Assembly: GCF_032854445.1 (NCBI RefSeq)
Contig: NC_088299.1
Location: forward strand, 7,230,324-7,294,323
Reading direction: 5' to 3'
Origin: Liolophura sinensis
Taxonomy: Eukaryota > Mollusca > Polyplacophora > Chitonida > Chitonidae
Length of the DNA stretch: 64,000 bases
Positions 35,701 to 44,752 of this stretch are shown here, piece by piece. The notes beneath the pieces are model-generated. The model had not been told where the DNA came from, did no database searches, and was given only the letters and a program-made list of their open reading frames with translations. How positions within the stretch are numbered: position 1 is the first letter of the stretch; every line of letters starts with the position of its first letter. The position numbers were made by a program, and so were the translations under genes.

Positions 35701-38700
35701 CAGCATACTGATACCCTGCAGGGTAAAAGACAGCCACTCGTGCCAATGCTCTCTGGTTGTGCAGAATATTCAACAGATCATTGAAAAAGCTATGGAAGGA
35801 TTCCTTTCTCTGTTTACTTGAATTTTGAAAATTGAGCACAATGGTTTTCTTCCTGCCACACTGCGTTAATTCAACCTCATGCCAAGTGTCAGAGCGGATG
35901 ACGTACTTCGCGTGGTTCAGTGGTATTTTCAGGAACAACTGACAAGTAGAAAAAAAGAAACAAATACAGAAATGCAATTAATATTTATATTTGTAAAGGA
36001 AAGAACTTCTGTACACCTGTCCTTTGATTTCTCCACAGGGAGTCATCATAATAACTTCTAAACATGCCAGGTGTATTACAGGCTGTACATCCAATGAAAT
36101 TTAGAGTCGAATATTAAAAAATTGACGCATTGCGTGCAAAAATAATTAAGCAATCACAGTGTCACAAACCCGCGCTGATCGTATATTTAACAAGTCCATT
36201 CCAAGAGATCTGGTATTAAACATGTCTGTACCAAGAGAACATAGAAAATCATTCAAGTAGATAAATGTGATATCCTCATCTCTCAGTTTCATTATATATC
36301 TTAATTTTACATGTTTATAACACAATGACATGACAGTCAGATTGTAAGTTTATCACACAAGTATATAAGGAGTTGCACCAAAAAACTTGACTTGAACAAG
36401 GAGTGAAAAGCTGAACATTTCGTAACAGGGTTGTTCTACATACATGAAATACTTTCAAACACTAGAAACAAAATTGCATCTTAAAATCACCTTTTATAAA
36501 ACTACAAGGTTTAGTTTAAATCTAGTATAGTCCACTTTGGTTTCCAATCATTTGCGATTACGATTAGTAGAGCTAGTACAGACTTTAATGAAATTGTCAG
36601 ACACATTGGGTCTCTGTGGCAAAGCGGGTTAGCACACAAACGGCTTAAAGACCCAGGAGTCTTACACCAATGTGGTCGCTATGAGTTTGAGTCCAGCTTA
36701 TGATGGTTTCCTTTCCAGCCATACGTGGGAAGGTTTGTCAGCAACCTGCAGATGGTCGTAGGTGTCCCCCGGGCTCTGCCCAGTTTCTTCCGGCCATAAT
36801 ACTGGACGTCTTTGTATACATTGTAAGTGAATTATTCTTAAGTATGACGTAAAACACCAATCAAATAAACACATATTGCACCCATTTATCAGTCTATGGT
36901 AGGCCTATGCGTTCATCTGCTCTACAGGCATCACAGGAAAAAACTATTCTGGAACAGGAAATCCAACAAAACGTTTGCAATAATTAAAACAATTTATGCT
37001 GCAGATAATATTTCTAGCCACTGAATAAGCACAAGTATCAAATATCAAAATGAGCTGCATACAACTCAAGTTTAATGGTCCGCTTTGGGAGCGGTAGATC
37101 CAGGATTAATCCTGGGTTGAATCACACTTAAGATCTTAAAAGAGGAAGTTGTAACTTCCCCGCTTGGCGTTCAGCAAGAAGAGGATAGTACATTGACTGT
37201 TTGACCCGTATCAGTATAATGGCTCGGTAAGGTGTCTCAGTGAAGCACTAGATAAGAGAGTGGTGGAAATCCGTCCTGCAACAAGGAGGCACATTACATA
37301 CACCTTAAGGATTCCTTCATCGTTATATGACTGAAAAATTGTTGAGTACGACGTTAAACCCCAAGCACTCACTCACTCAAGTTTAATGGGGACGCTGCAA
37401 ATAATGTTTCAAACTATCAGTCTACAAATTATTTCAACCTTGCTCTACCTTCATTTCATTTTGTTACTAGTTGAGCATTCAAAAGTAGGTCAGGGTATTG
37501 TTGGTAGTTCAAAGGCCATACACAGACTAGTTGGCATGTGTGGGTTGCTATGTTAATGATAGGTCTATTTTCTGAATATGTGCACACATGTTACCACTGA
37601 CAGCCCTGCTACATGTACAACAAGACACAAGCGACACAGCACTATAAATGTGTCGTCACTGACAGGCATTTTACAAGGAGGCACACATGTTAATTTGTAT
37701 TGGCCAACCAAATTTATAATTTTTATGCCAAACCATGTCCACTAAGCTAAGTTGTGCTAACAAATGGAGGATACAATATATATTAAAAGGTTTGGCACTT
37801 GACAACAGAAATACATGAGCATTCTGTCTACAACTGGATCTTTTTGAATGCTTGCCAATCATAAAGAATGGAATGAGATAAAAAGAATGTACTAAGTACT
37901 CTACTAAGCACCTGCACTATTTTTAGATATACATGACATGCTGAGCATCACATTTTTAAATTGGCCACATTTACCATGGAGGGAAACCCATGACCACCCG
38001 CCAACAGGTTGCCGGCATGCCTTCCCAGTGGAGAGGAAGCCAGCATGAGCTGGACTTAAGCTTATAGCTACCACATTAGTGAGAGGCTGATGAAACATTA
38101 TGCTGAGCTAGCATGCTAACCACTATACATTATGATACATGTACACTTACGAGTATTTGCATTAATAACTACGCTTGTCAAAGACAGCGTATCCATGTAG
38201 TGTGAAAACCATATACCTGTTCTCTTTATAGTTATCTATAACTAAATGTCAGTTGCAAAATGACAAAGTAATGACATAACTGAAGAGCAACACCCGGCTG
38301 TGACCACACAGAAGTGCCTATCATACATACATGACACAAGATTGTATACACATTCATAGAGATTGCATTACATTCACACATGCTGAACATTCATAATTAG
38401 TGTAAAATACCTTAAATTCTAATCGTCTTTGACCACCAAATTAACCCATCAATCACCGTGGACATCTACATGTAGGCACTTTCTTCTCACACCTAGAACC
38501 ACTGCTCTTGCAATCATGGCAGTTTGTCTAAAATATTGTCTAAATAAATAAGAAATAAACCCATGTAACGGGTCATTTTGAACTCTTATAACTGTATTTA
38601 CCTCGTCAGTGTCTTGACGCATCGCTACCAATCGATAGATGTTGTCTTTACAAAGCTGAATACAAACATCAAACTCGGAAGTGCACGGAATTAAGACAGG

Positions 38701-38934
38701 GTCTGTCTTGTGTGGAAAGTGAGGCAGATGCGGCTCTGGTTGTAAAATACAACACTTACAAGTCTGCGTCTGGGATTCACACGAGAGATCTAACATGGAG
38801 TCAGCTCTGTGAATTTTCAGCCCTGGAATCGGTTTTGAGGCTGACTTTTTGCGTTGTTGTCTCTGAGAATTCTCAAACTGTTCAACTCCTCCTTTGTTTG
38901 CAGACTTCTTGGAATCTTTCTTAAAGATGGACAT
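17611..38934 (-). CDS. RBCK1: HOIL-1/RBCK1-type RBR E3 ligase with SHARPIN-like N-terminus
   Basis: Twelve exons join with matching phases: 38934-38602, 35938-35683, 33776-33551, 32249-32156, 31588-31399, 30215-30177, 27770-27421, 26869-26699, 22701-22520, 20039-19928, 18782-18504, 17754-17611 (about 790 codons). In vertebrates HOIL-1, SHARPIN and HOIP form LUBAC, the cytosolic complex that builds Met1-linked ubiquitin chains in NF-kB and cell-death signalling. Seen in order: basic N-terminus and PH-like strands (SHARPIN-type), a helix like the LUBAC-tethering motif, a UBL with the GFP...W.IGQR core, a Pro-rich linker, [21 protein letters not shown], then RING1, IBR and RING2 with the catalytic-type GCDW cysteine and [12 protein letters not shown]. 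The start ATG at 38934 is the first in frame. The last exon, expected to carry a short Cys/His tail, was not found. Head to head with MAF1. Confidence 0.95.
18504..18782 (-). CDS. RBCK1: HOIL-1-type exon 11: IBR
   Basis: 93 codons, phase 0. [14 protein letters not shown] precedes [25 protein letters not shown] and [14 protein letters not shown], ending [12 protein letters not shown]. This is the in-between-RING zinc domain plus the following helix that contacts ubiquitin in the family. Confidence 0.96.
18978..19206 (+). mobile_element. Diverged family A SINE in ligase intron
   Basis: Contains CTGGCTTCCTCTCC, GATTCCTCCCACCATAATGC and a short TAAA tail; the head is degenerate. Confidence 0.75.
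19290..19925. repeat. Degenerate CT-rich minisatellite
   Basis: Dozens of imperfect units of CATGCCTACTCTTCCTCA, all pyrimidine-rich on the + strand, so the ligase transcript is purine-rich here. It ends at the splice donor side of exon 10, within a few bases of 19928. Confidence 0.85.
19928..20039 (-). CDS. RBCK1: HOIL-1-type exon 10: second half of RING1
   Basis: Phase 2 in, 0 out. Encodes [36 protein letters not shown], matching the HOIL-1 stretch between RING1 and IBR. Too short to stand out as an ORF. Confidence 0.93.
20106..20268 (+). mobile_element. 5'-truncated family A SINE
   Basis: Begins at CATGGGAAGGTCTTCCAGC and ends in a long (TAAA)n tail; close to exon 10. Confidence 0.88.
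20345..21414. repeat. 71-bp minisatellite, about 15 copies, with 142-bp higher-order part
   Basis: Unit GAAAAAGCTGCACCAGCAGA plus GTGATATTAAAACTAAC and TTGACAATTCCACAAAGT. Copies 3-8 alternate two variants (GATTTG/TTGATACTG versus GACTTG/TTACTATTG), so the middle of the array grew by 142-bp dimers. Located in the intron between the two RING1 exons. Confidence 0.95.
21415..22519. other. Ligase intron, nothing recognisable
   Basis: AT-rich sequence without a repeat family or exon that I can identify. Confidence 0.5.
22520..22701 (-). CDS. RBCK1: HOIL-1-type exon 9: linker and first half of RING1
   Basis: Phase 0 in, 2 out. A Gln/Glu-rich helix ([10 protein letters not shown]) leads to [18 protein letters not shown] and ECLHSFC, the first RING1 zinc ligands. 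The phase allows direct joining to the NZF exon at 26699. Confidence 0.95.
22773..22965 (-). mobile_element. Family A SINE without tail
   Basis: GCATTATGGTGGGAGGAAAC to the degenerate head; the (TTTA)n end is missing. Confidence 0.8.
23583..23770 (-). mobile_element. Family A SINE, old
   Basis: TATTTCACTTACACC, TTTATGGTGGGAGG and TTGAACTCACAGCGG are still readable. Confidence 0.7.
26128..26394 (-). CDS. RBCK1: Alternative terminal exon of the HOIL-1-type gene (no RBR)
   Basis: A strong acceptor (TTCTCCTTTGATCCTTTCAG on the minus strand) opens a frame in phase 0, exactly the phase left by the NZF exon. It runs 88 codons ([45 protein letters not shown]) to TAA at 26130-26128. No good phase-0 donor was found inside it. 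Used as a last exon it would give PH-like, tether, UBL and NZF but no RBR, the SHARPIN layout. It could instead be an internal exon with a weak donor. The exon itself is well supported, its use is inferred. Confidence 0.7.
   Translation of the reverse strand, partial: ANASGQRRRQDSGADNNTSLSAQQLDELLRLNDSLHASVQHRPDRTNAYSASVFGSLANTPRSPIPESIPTEHSESEDENNIVVTSSN
26699..26869 (-). CDS. RBCK1: HOIL-1-type exon 8: NZF zinc finger
   Basis: 57 codons, phase 0 both sides. [21 protein letters not shown], then [10 protein letters not shown] and an acidic/basic helix [12 protein letters not shown]. The Thr-Phe after the first CxxC is the usual ubiquitin Ile44-patch contact; in HOIL-1 this finger prefers Met1-linked chains. 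Confidence 0.96.
26970..27108 (-). mobile_element. Family A SINE, head-truncated
   Basis: (TTTA)n, TTATTGGTGTTTTATACC through AGGTTGCTGGCAGACC. About 100 bp from the NZF exon. Confidence 0.85.
27421..27770 (-). CDS. RBCK1: HOIL-1-type exon 7: proline-rich linker
   Basis: Phase 1 in, 0 out. Encodes [18 protein letters not shown], a PRPRPRQP run, [11 protein letters not shown] and [12 protein letters not shown]. Low complexity; plausible SH3/WW ligand region between UBL and NZF, as in human HOIL-1's Pro-rich linker. Confidence 0.9.
27771..28740. other. Ligase intron, no recognised content
   Basis: AT-rich with no clear repeat before the arrays that begin near 28741. Confidence 0.45.
28741..29020. 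repeat. 38-bp minisatellite, diverged
   Basis: About seven units of CATGTATCTCAGAGGCATTT followed by GTGTAGCCTACTTGTAAC; shares the CTACTTGTAA motif with the 100-bp array further on. Confidence 0.85.
29080..29288. mobile_element. MITE-like repeat, copy 1
   Basis: Matches 34199-34411 along its length (AACTATGGGGT, AGAGAAATAATTTGCAC, GAAGCTTGCATC). The ends are roughly inverted (CACCTTTTTCAAAT versus GAAAAGGTTGAAGG). It separates two minisatellites. Confidence 0.7.
29301..29800. repeat. 100-bp minisatellite, five copies
   Basis: TAGCCTACTTGTAATTACAC starts at 29301, 29401, 29501, 29601 and 29701, an exact 100-bp period with very few differences, indicating recent homogenisation. Confidence 0.97.
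29886..30122 (-). mobile_element. Family A SINE, full length
   Basis: TTTATTTGATTGG to CTGGGTCATTGCACTGCC. Lies 55 bp from the 39-bp exon 6. Confidence 0.87.
30177..30215 (-). CDS. RBCK1: HOIL-1-type exon 6: 39-bp microexon
   Basis: Phase 1 in and 1 out; encodes [12 protein letters not shown]. Acceptor GCTGTAG and donor GTAAGT are good, and skipping it would keep the frame (39 bp), so it may be alternatively used. Flanked on both sides by SINEs. Confidence 0.85.
30231..30511 (-). mobile_element. Diverged SINE with family A tail
   Basis: The tail (TTTATTTATTTCATTGGTGTT) resembles family A, but the body (AACTTTTCCAACATCTGATG) and head (TGTGGGTTCAATCGC box B) differ, so this may be a subfamily. 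Confidence 0.65.
30921..31051 (-). mobile_element. Family A SINE, head-truncated
   Basis: TTATTTATTTCATTGGTG to CGCAGGTTGCTGAC. Confidence 0.83.
31399..31588 (-). CDS. RBCK1: HOIL-1-type exon 5: second half of UBL
   Basis: Phase 0 in, 1 out. [20 protein letters not shown], then [13 protein letters not shown]. The YGFP...W.IGQR and LYLxS blocks are shared by HOIL-1 and SHARPIN UBLs, which bind the HOIP UBA. Confidence 0.95.
31622..31715. repeat. 23-bp tandem repeat, four copies
   Basis: Unit ATGAGTTACATGTATCCCCC with AT spacer, starting right at the exon 5 acceptor side. Confidence 0.85.
32156..32249 (-). CDS. RBCK1: HOIL-1-type exon 4: first half of UBL
   Basis: Phase 2 in, 0 out. [31 protein letters not shown]: two beta strands and the start of the UBL helix. 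Confidence 0.92.
32454..32811 (-). mobile_element. Family B SINE, near full length
   Basis: Reverse of the family B consensus: GTGAGTGAGTGCTTC tail, TTAACAATTTTTCAGTCATG, GTGCCTCCTTGTTGCAGGAC, to a tRNA-like head CAACTGAGCCATCGAAGCC. Confidence 0.88.
33551..33776 (-). CDS. RBCK1: HOIL-1-type exon 3: LUBAC-tethering-like helix
   Basis: Phase 1 in, 2 out. [20 protein letters not shown] then [20 protein letters not shown]. The pattern (L.ELA.SL..GD...A...A..LA...V) matches the tether region of SHARPIN and HOIL-1 that pairs the two proteins. The donor at GAATTCAG gives a good join to exon 4. If the intron is retained, translation runs 60 codons further to a stop near 33367. Confidence 0.9.
34199..34411. 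mobile_element. MITE-like repeat, copy 2
   Basis: Same orientation and length as 29080-29288. Ends TTCAACCTTTTCAACTGCC and TTGATAAGGTTGAA are approximately inverted. Confidence 0.7.
34945..35600. repeat. 28-bp minisatellite, about 23 copies
   Basis: Unit GGCCTTCTTATACCTGGTCC plus CTCCCTGT. A 28-bp period again leaves three frames open (up to 168 codons), which is not evidence for a gene. It ends about 80 bp from ligase exon 2. Confidence 0.96.
35683..35938 (-). CDS. RBCK1: HOIL-1-type exon 2: PH-like region
   Basis: Phase 0 in, 1 out. [38 protein letters not shown], then a helix [12 protein letters not shown] and [16 protein letters not shown]. Strands followed by a long helix suit the C-terminal half of a PH fold, which in vertebrates is found in SHARPIN, not HOIL-1. 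The fold call is inference from layout. Confidence 0.88.
36607..36873 (+). mobile_element. Family A SINE, full length
   Basis: GGGTCTCTGTGGCAAAGCGG head to AAACACCAATCAAATAAACA tail. Confidence 0.88.
37078..37379 (+). mobile_element. Family B SINE, head-truncated
   Basis: GGGAGCGGTAGATCCAGGAT to ACGTTAAACCCCAAGCACTC with an ACTC tail. Confidence 0.87.
37977..38123 (-). mobile_element. Family A SINE fragment
   Basis: AGAGGAAGCCAGCATGAGCT and GAGAGGCTGATGAAACAT; body partly lost. Confidence 0.7.
38602..38934 (-). CDS. RBCK1: HOIL-1-type exon 1: start codon and basic N-terminus
   Basis: 111 codons, phase 0 out. Begins [16 protein letters not shown], a Lys/Arg-rich tail, then [13 protein letters not shown] and the strand-like stretch [28 protein letters not shown]. 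Together with exon 2 it would make the PH-like domain. Donor GTAAAT. Confidence 0.85.
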
Positions 38935-39911
38935 ATTTTTCTTTGGCTTAAAATCCAGCTGCCCAAAATACTAAGACTGCTGAGTTGTCTGTGTTCTTCT
39001 GTATAAAACCATCACAGCAGACAATTCCCCGTAACCTGTTTGAAGACGAAGTTTATCGACGGCAACTGAGTTTCTCCATCGGTAATCCAACATTCAGGAA
39101 ACCGTAAACAATTGTAACAAATGACGCAATTCTTAAAAACCTATTTCACACTACCTTAGTGTTACATCAAAGCCGTATGAAGCACACAGTTGTAACACTC
39201 TACAACTCTGTCAGAGTCACTGTACACATTGACAGTAGTCTCACTACCCGTGTCTCAACATCAAGATAGTTGATAGCAGATCATTTTACATACATTTAAA
39301 TGTCGGCAAACATTCATGGCTCAGCCATAATATCCTCACACATCAAGGCAATCAACAACTTCACCTACAAATTTCTAGATAACACAATCACAGTACCACT
39401 CCAAAAACGCCTGCCTACAGTAACTGTCAAAGAATACACCAGAATATATGCAAACTTGTATACATGCAGTGGTGAGTGATATAATGTAAATCCTGATTTA
39501 TACACCAGCACGAATACACGCATACATGCACATGTATTCTTTTCACCCACGATTGAAACCTGATCTATCTGGAATTTCCTAGTCCAGTCATGGCAGTGCA
39601 GTAACATCGAGTCACTTCCAAAACTTCCTGTTACACCAGTCAAATCATACATTTTATGTCTATGCAAACATATCATGTAGGTCACAATTTGTAAAATACA
39701 GCACTTACAAAAAAAAAAAAAAGAAACAAAAAAGCTTAGCCTATTGACGACAACTTCAACCTTTCAGATCTGGGTCTACCCCTAATCCAGGGTTTTCGCT
39801 TAGAATTGGAGAAAGAGGTCAAAGCTTAAAAGTAGGCTGCTGAATTGAAAGTAACTATCTCACAATTTACTACCGATTTAAATAGTAAGAATATTCAAAG
39901 TAGGTGGCTAA

Positions 39912-40233
39912 GGGGACGGCGGTAGACAGCTGTCTGCAGCCTGCTACGGGGACGGCAGTAGACAGCTGTCTGCAGCCTGCTACGGGGACGGCAGTAGACA
40001 GCTGTCTGCAGCCTGCTACGGGGACAGCAGTAGACAGCTGTCTGCAGCCTGCTACGGGGACGGCAGTAGACAGCTGTCTGCAGCCTGCTATGGGGACGGC
40101 GGTAGACAGCTGTCTGCAGCCTGCTACGGGGACGGCAGTAGACAGCTGTCTGCAGCCTGCTATGGGGATGGCAGTAGACAGCTGTCTGCAGCCTGCTACG
40201 GGGACGGCAGTAGACAGCTGTCTCCAGCCTGCT
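39912..40233. repeat. 36-bp VNTR with a palindrome in every unit, nine copies
   Basis: Unit GGGGACGGCAGTAGACAGCT plus GTCTGCAGCCTGCTAC, starting at 39912 and every 36 bp. Each unit carries the perfect palindrome AGACAGCTGTCT, which contains the E-box CAGCTG. The 36-bp period leaves a forward ORF with a 12-residue repeat (TGTAVDSCLQPA), probably fortuitous. About 1 kb upstream of the ligase start. Confidence 0.96.
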
Positions 40234-41488
40234 ACTTGCCCTTTTTGAACACCCTGCTGATCCTCAACGATTCTAAAAATGTAGTGTCAGCCAATCAATG
40301 CACTTTAGAAGGACTAAAATAAAATGTACTACACATGTAATGGTGCATGTAACTACAAAATTAAACGCTTAAACAGTTAATTTTTTTTTCCCCGGAAAAA
40401 GCTTTGAATTAAATTATTTTTGATAATGCGCTGACAGTTTTTTTTTTCAAATTTTTTTTTCTTACTTTCAGCACCTTTAAAATCCTTAATTTAGTGCATA
40501 ATACAACACTCAGTGTATATTTTCATATCTGTATTTCTTCATCCAAATCCTAAGCCTCCAACACATTCAGGCTGAAAGATGTTTTGGATTACTTTATGCA
40601 CTCGTTTCCACTAAAAATGTTCAGTGAGTTTTAATTTTACAACTCCTATATTTTTAATTTTTCAAATAAAACTGACAAACACCCATGCATACAGTACTAA
40701 TACAAACCATACACATACAAACTATTAAAATGCAGATTCCATACTGAAACTACTTATGAGTTATATTATACAATAAACTGATGAACAAGTCACACAAACA
40801 TATCCTTTTTAGGGACTATATATTTTAATGATCTAGTATGTAAAAGAGGGCGTGTTTGCATATTAATGATATGCTAATGAAATAATTATTGTAGCCTCAA
40901 ACAAATCAACCTCGGTTAAATGCTATACATGTACTTCCCTGTCCAGTATGATGTGTTTAACAATGCACTGATCCAAGGTCACTTTCCTGTAACTCACATT
41001 TTCTGAGAAGTCACCTAATGTAGCCATAAATATATGTATTACTTTCACTAGCATGCGTTACTGTTTCAAAATAAAGCTTCACGGAAACACCTATTCACCT
41101 CTCACTCTCATCACACCGTTGTGAGAAAAGTCTGACAACTGTGAGGTAAGTGGTTTTATAGAGGTTTGTTCATTTGTTAGCCACGGATGGCCAATGACGT
41201 GAATAATGTAAGAATGCACGAGGTGCAGTGCGACAATGAATGATGATAACTGTGAGTCACCATAAACTAAAAACTATCACTGAAAAATTTCACAATAATC
41301 AAGCATATGAGTACAAAAAAGATACAAAAGTCTGAAGATTTTCTCTTTTTAAAACTTCTGACAGTACGTACAGATGTGTGCAATGGCAGCTTGGTGAAAA
41401 ATCTGTTGGACACATTTATGACTGTATTATAATGATGGAGTCACCTGTTGTAATGAAGCGTGTTGTTATTTTATAATGAGATTTTGAT

Positions 41489-41664
41489 TTTATTTGATTT
41501 GACTGGTGTTTTACGCCGTACTCAAGAATATTTCGCTTATACTACCCCTGGCCAGCATTATGGTGGGAGGAAACCGGGCAGAGTCAGGGGGGAACCCACG
41601 ACCATCCGCAGGTTGCTGGCAGACCTTCCCACTTAAGGTTGGAGAGGAAGCCAGCATGAGCTGG
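41489..41664 (-). mobile_element. Family A SINE, head-truncated
   Basis: TTGACTGGTGTTTTACGCCG to AGGAAGCCAGCATGAGCTGG. Confidence 0.86.
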
Positions 41665-43256
41665 AATAATGTGGGAGAGGTATATGTGAATATGTGTACA
41701 TGCCAAAAATTAAGTGACAGAAGCCATGCTAATTCATGTTATTGTAGGGGCCACTAACCTAAAAGCATTTATTTCAGCACACTTGGAAAGTTAAATTCTA
41801 AATAATTAGACTGTATTATTTAGTATGGGTTACAATAAATAATTCATAGTTTATTTTTGACTAGGTGAGAACTTCCCAAAACAAATAATTATTTGTTCAA
41901 AACACCATACTGTGTGTCTCTATGATTTTGGAACATCATGATGTTATATTATCCTACCTGTTTTTCTCAACCTATTTGCAGATGAAAGAGTAACTTTCAG
42001 TGCAATTTATGCACATTTTTAAGTTGGTTCTGGAGACAAAACAATATTGGATGGATTGGCAAATTTGAGAGCTTCCCAAAAAGTGTAATTTTATCAGTTT
42101 ACACACAATAATGCATTCAGACTATGCTTGAATAAGCACCTTGCAAACATGCGAAAACGTTGAAGAATTACAGTACCATTATCATCAGCCTGATCATTCA
42201 TTTGGCAGTCTGAGGCATCAAAAACACCAACACATTTTATGACAACTGGACAAAGGAGAAAACACTACAACACTTAAAGTGAGATAAGTGAAGCGCAGTT
42301 TATGAGCGATACACTGCACTGGGTGAATATTTACATATAACCACACAAAAAGAAAACACAGTAAACTATTTTTACAATGAAACCTGCCACAGCCTTACTA
42401 GTATGCCAAAGCGAAAGAAGCCTTTGCATAGCAATGTTTCAAACATTTAATTTCATATTACCATTAAAACATACTGCAGTCACACCTCATTACTTCCTGC
42501 TGAGCCCGAAACAGATTTACATCTCCATGAATTACAAAAGCTGACAATACTGGTGATTCACAGTGCTGTACATACATATGGTAATTATGTGACAATTTTA
42601 ACCTTAAAGTCAAAGCGATATTTCATTGGACAAACCTGACAAAACTACGTAATGGTTTTATGTCAATTTGTATCTTAAAGTGAACATAAAGTCTTCCAAT
42701 ATATATACATAGAAAAAATGATATAGGACACAGTTATCACAGAAAAATCTTAATAAAGTTTTGAAAGCCAAGTAAAGTTTTGAGAATAAACTACTGACGG
42801 GAATTTCCTCCGAGTAGCCATGTTGTAGAAGCCCTTATGAACTTGGCCAATCATAACTGGCTTTCATGTCAAAAAACCTATAAGCTCTCAATTGTCAGCG
42901 TAGTGTCCTCTAGTGGATAGACAGATATCGATGTAATAAATTGGATTTTGCAGTTAGTTTAAGTGTTAAACTGATGCATTTTGAATTAAATGTTCATGAG
43001 CTGGGAACTGAGAAGGTCTGCCCATGTCACAATGCGTACATGATGGACAGGATACTGCAGTAACTTGTCAGGGTGAGCTGGCATACAAACCACCTCGGGA
43101 GAGTCTTTGCTTGAAGAAAAATATTGTGACTTTGCATTATTTTTCCTTAGCAAAGTCAGATTTGTTCTGACCAAAATCTGAATGACCGGGTCTGTTATCA
43201 GACAGTCTTGCTATGTTCAGTAAAGTCCCTGAAGACAGTACAGCCAGCTTGGCCAA

Positions 43257-43343
43257 ATGCTTCCACCCAAGAAGGACGAGGACGAGCAGGGCAGCTACAA
43301 CACGACCCTTGTGTCCATGAACATTGCCCTGATCCAGCGGTAA
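43257..43343 (+). other. Short GC-rich ORF, possible orphan exon or gene fragment
   Basis: ATG at 43257 opens 28 codons (MLPPKKDEDEQ, SYNTTLVSMNIALIQR) and ends at TAA 43341-43343. The frame continues upstream a few codons to TGA. Codon third positions are mostly G or C, unlike the surrounding DNA, which is why it stands out. I do not recognise the peptide. It could be the last coding piece of a gene, a retrocopy fragment or chance. Confidence 0.3.
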
Positions 43344-43632
43344 ACTAAAACAAACATCGGCCCTTTGAACACTGAACAGAGCTGATACGCTTTGGTTACG
43401 TATCAGGCAATTTTGTATTTTCTCATTGTTTAATACTGATGGTATGAGAGAGCTCCAAGGTTTTATTACGTCACTCTAAATACACTCGTAGCTATTACAT
43501 GGCAAAATGACGATTGTTTGCCATTTACTTTGGTGATAAACGGCGTGGAATTTTTAAAATATTTTTAGAACACTTCTGGAATAGCACCTTTACTAACTAA
43601 TTTAGCTTTAGTGGTTGACTTTATGTTCAATT

Positions 43633-44556
43633 TAAGCTGGGCGTAGATCGACCTAGCGACTGGGATCAACTGGGTTTTTGGCGACTGAAAGCAACTAGGA
43701 GCAACTGGGATCATACGATCGGACGCTGGTTTTAGTTGATCTACGTGTACGTACAACTGCGAACAGCTGCTGAGTCAGCAGTTGCTCGGAGCTCGGTTCC
43801 AGTTTTCTGCCACTGATAGTATCCCATTGTACCCAGTTCCATCGATCTATGCATGTTTGCGTCCTGTTGGTCAAAGTTGCTCTCAGTGATGCATCACATG
43901 GTGCATCACATGCATGAGTTTCACTATGAGAATGACGACCACCACGTGGGCCGATTAGGCACAAAATCAGTTCATCAATATGTGAAGATTTAACAGCCTG
44001 TGCTTGTGCTTGCAAGGCAAAGACAAAGTAAATAATGTACATGGGGAGTGTAACTAGTGATCATAATTACAACGAATTATGAAATCTGTCCATCCATTCA
44101 CTGAATGGAGGTATAAAATTTAAAGTCAGAATAAAAGTACAAGAAAATTTTCCAAGAAACCTTAAATTTCAAAAGAAAAGACAACTTAAAGGTATATTAA
44201 ACATTATATCAATTACATCCATGCATCGTGTAAAAGAACCCCGCCATAATGAACAGATCACATGACAGTCACGTTGCTAAGTATCTTTTCACAGTTGCTG
44301 CAAGAAGTCGACCTACGCGCACCGAAACTGAATCTGATCAGACGATGACAACTGCTCATGATCGTAAAGTAGGGCATAGGTCGACTACAACTGGCGGCAA
44401 CTGTAAGCAGTTGCTTAGTCAGCAGTTGTCGGTGATCGTAAACTTGTGTAGATTGACTAAAGCCAGCGTCCGATCGTATGCTCCCAGTTGCTCGCAGTCA
44501 CCTAAAACCCAGTTGTGCCCAATCGCACATTTGATCTACACCTGGCTTGAGGTTTT
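43633..44556. mobile_element. Foldback (long inverted-repeat) element, about 0.9 kb
   Basis: Imperfect inverted arms of about 160 bp or more. CATACGATCGGACGCTGG at 43712-43729 is exactly complementary to 44463-44480, and the outer ends (GCTGGGCGTAGATC and GATCTACACCTGGC) and CAGCAGTTG stretches also pair. No transposase reading frame was recognised inside, so it is probably non-autonomous. Confidence 0.8.
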
Positions 44557-44608
44557 GTCAAACTTTTCGACATGAGCAATACGTGTAGGTTAACTACATC
44601 GAGTTGTA

Positions 44609-44752
44609 CCCTGGAAGCTGTTTCTCAAAGGGACGTAAAGTTACGCCTGTCACAAATACTAATGTGGCGTATGCCGCCAGTATGGAACATCATTGTGATT
44701 AGGCCGGCGTAACGTTATGACCCCGTTGAGTAACTTGAGACACAGCCCGCAG
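44609..44752. mobile_element. Small MITE-like inverted repeat
   Basis: GAAGCTGTTTCTCAAAGGGA with AAGTTACGCC at one end mirrors GGCGTAACGTTATG and TTGAGACACAGCC at the other. Confidence 0.6.

Noticed and set aside
39904-40248. 114-codon ORF with a 12-residue repeat
   Set aside because: The 36-bp VNTR period is a multiple of three, so an open frame is expected by chance; no start context or conserved flank.
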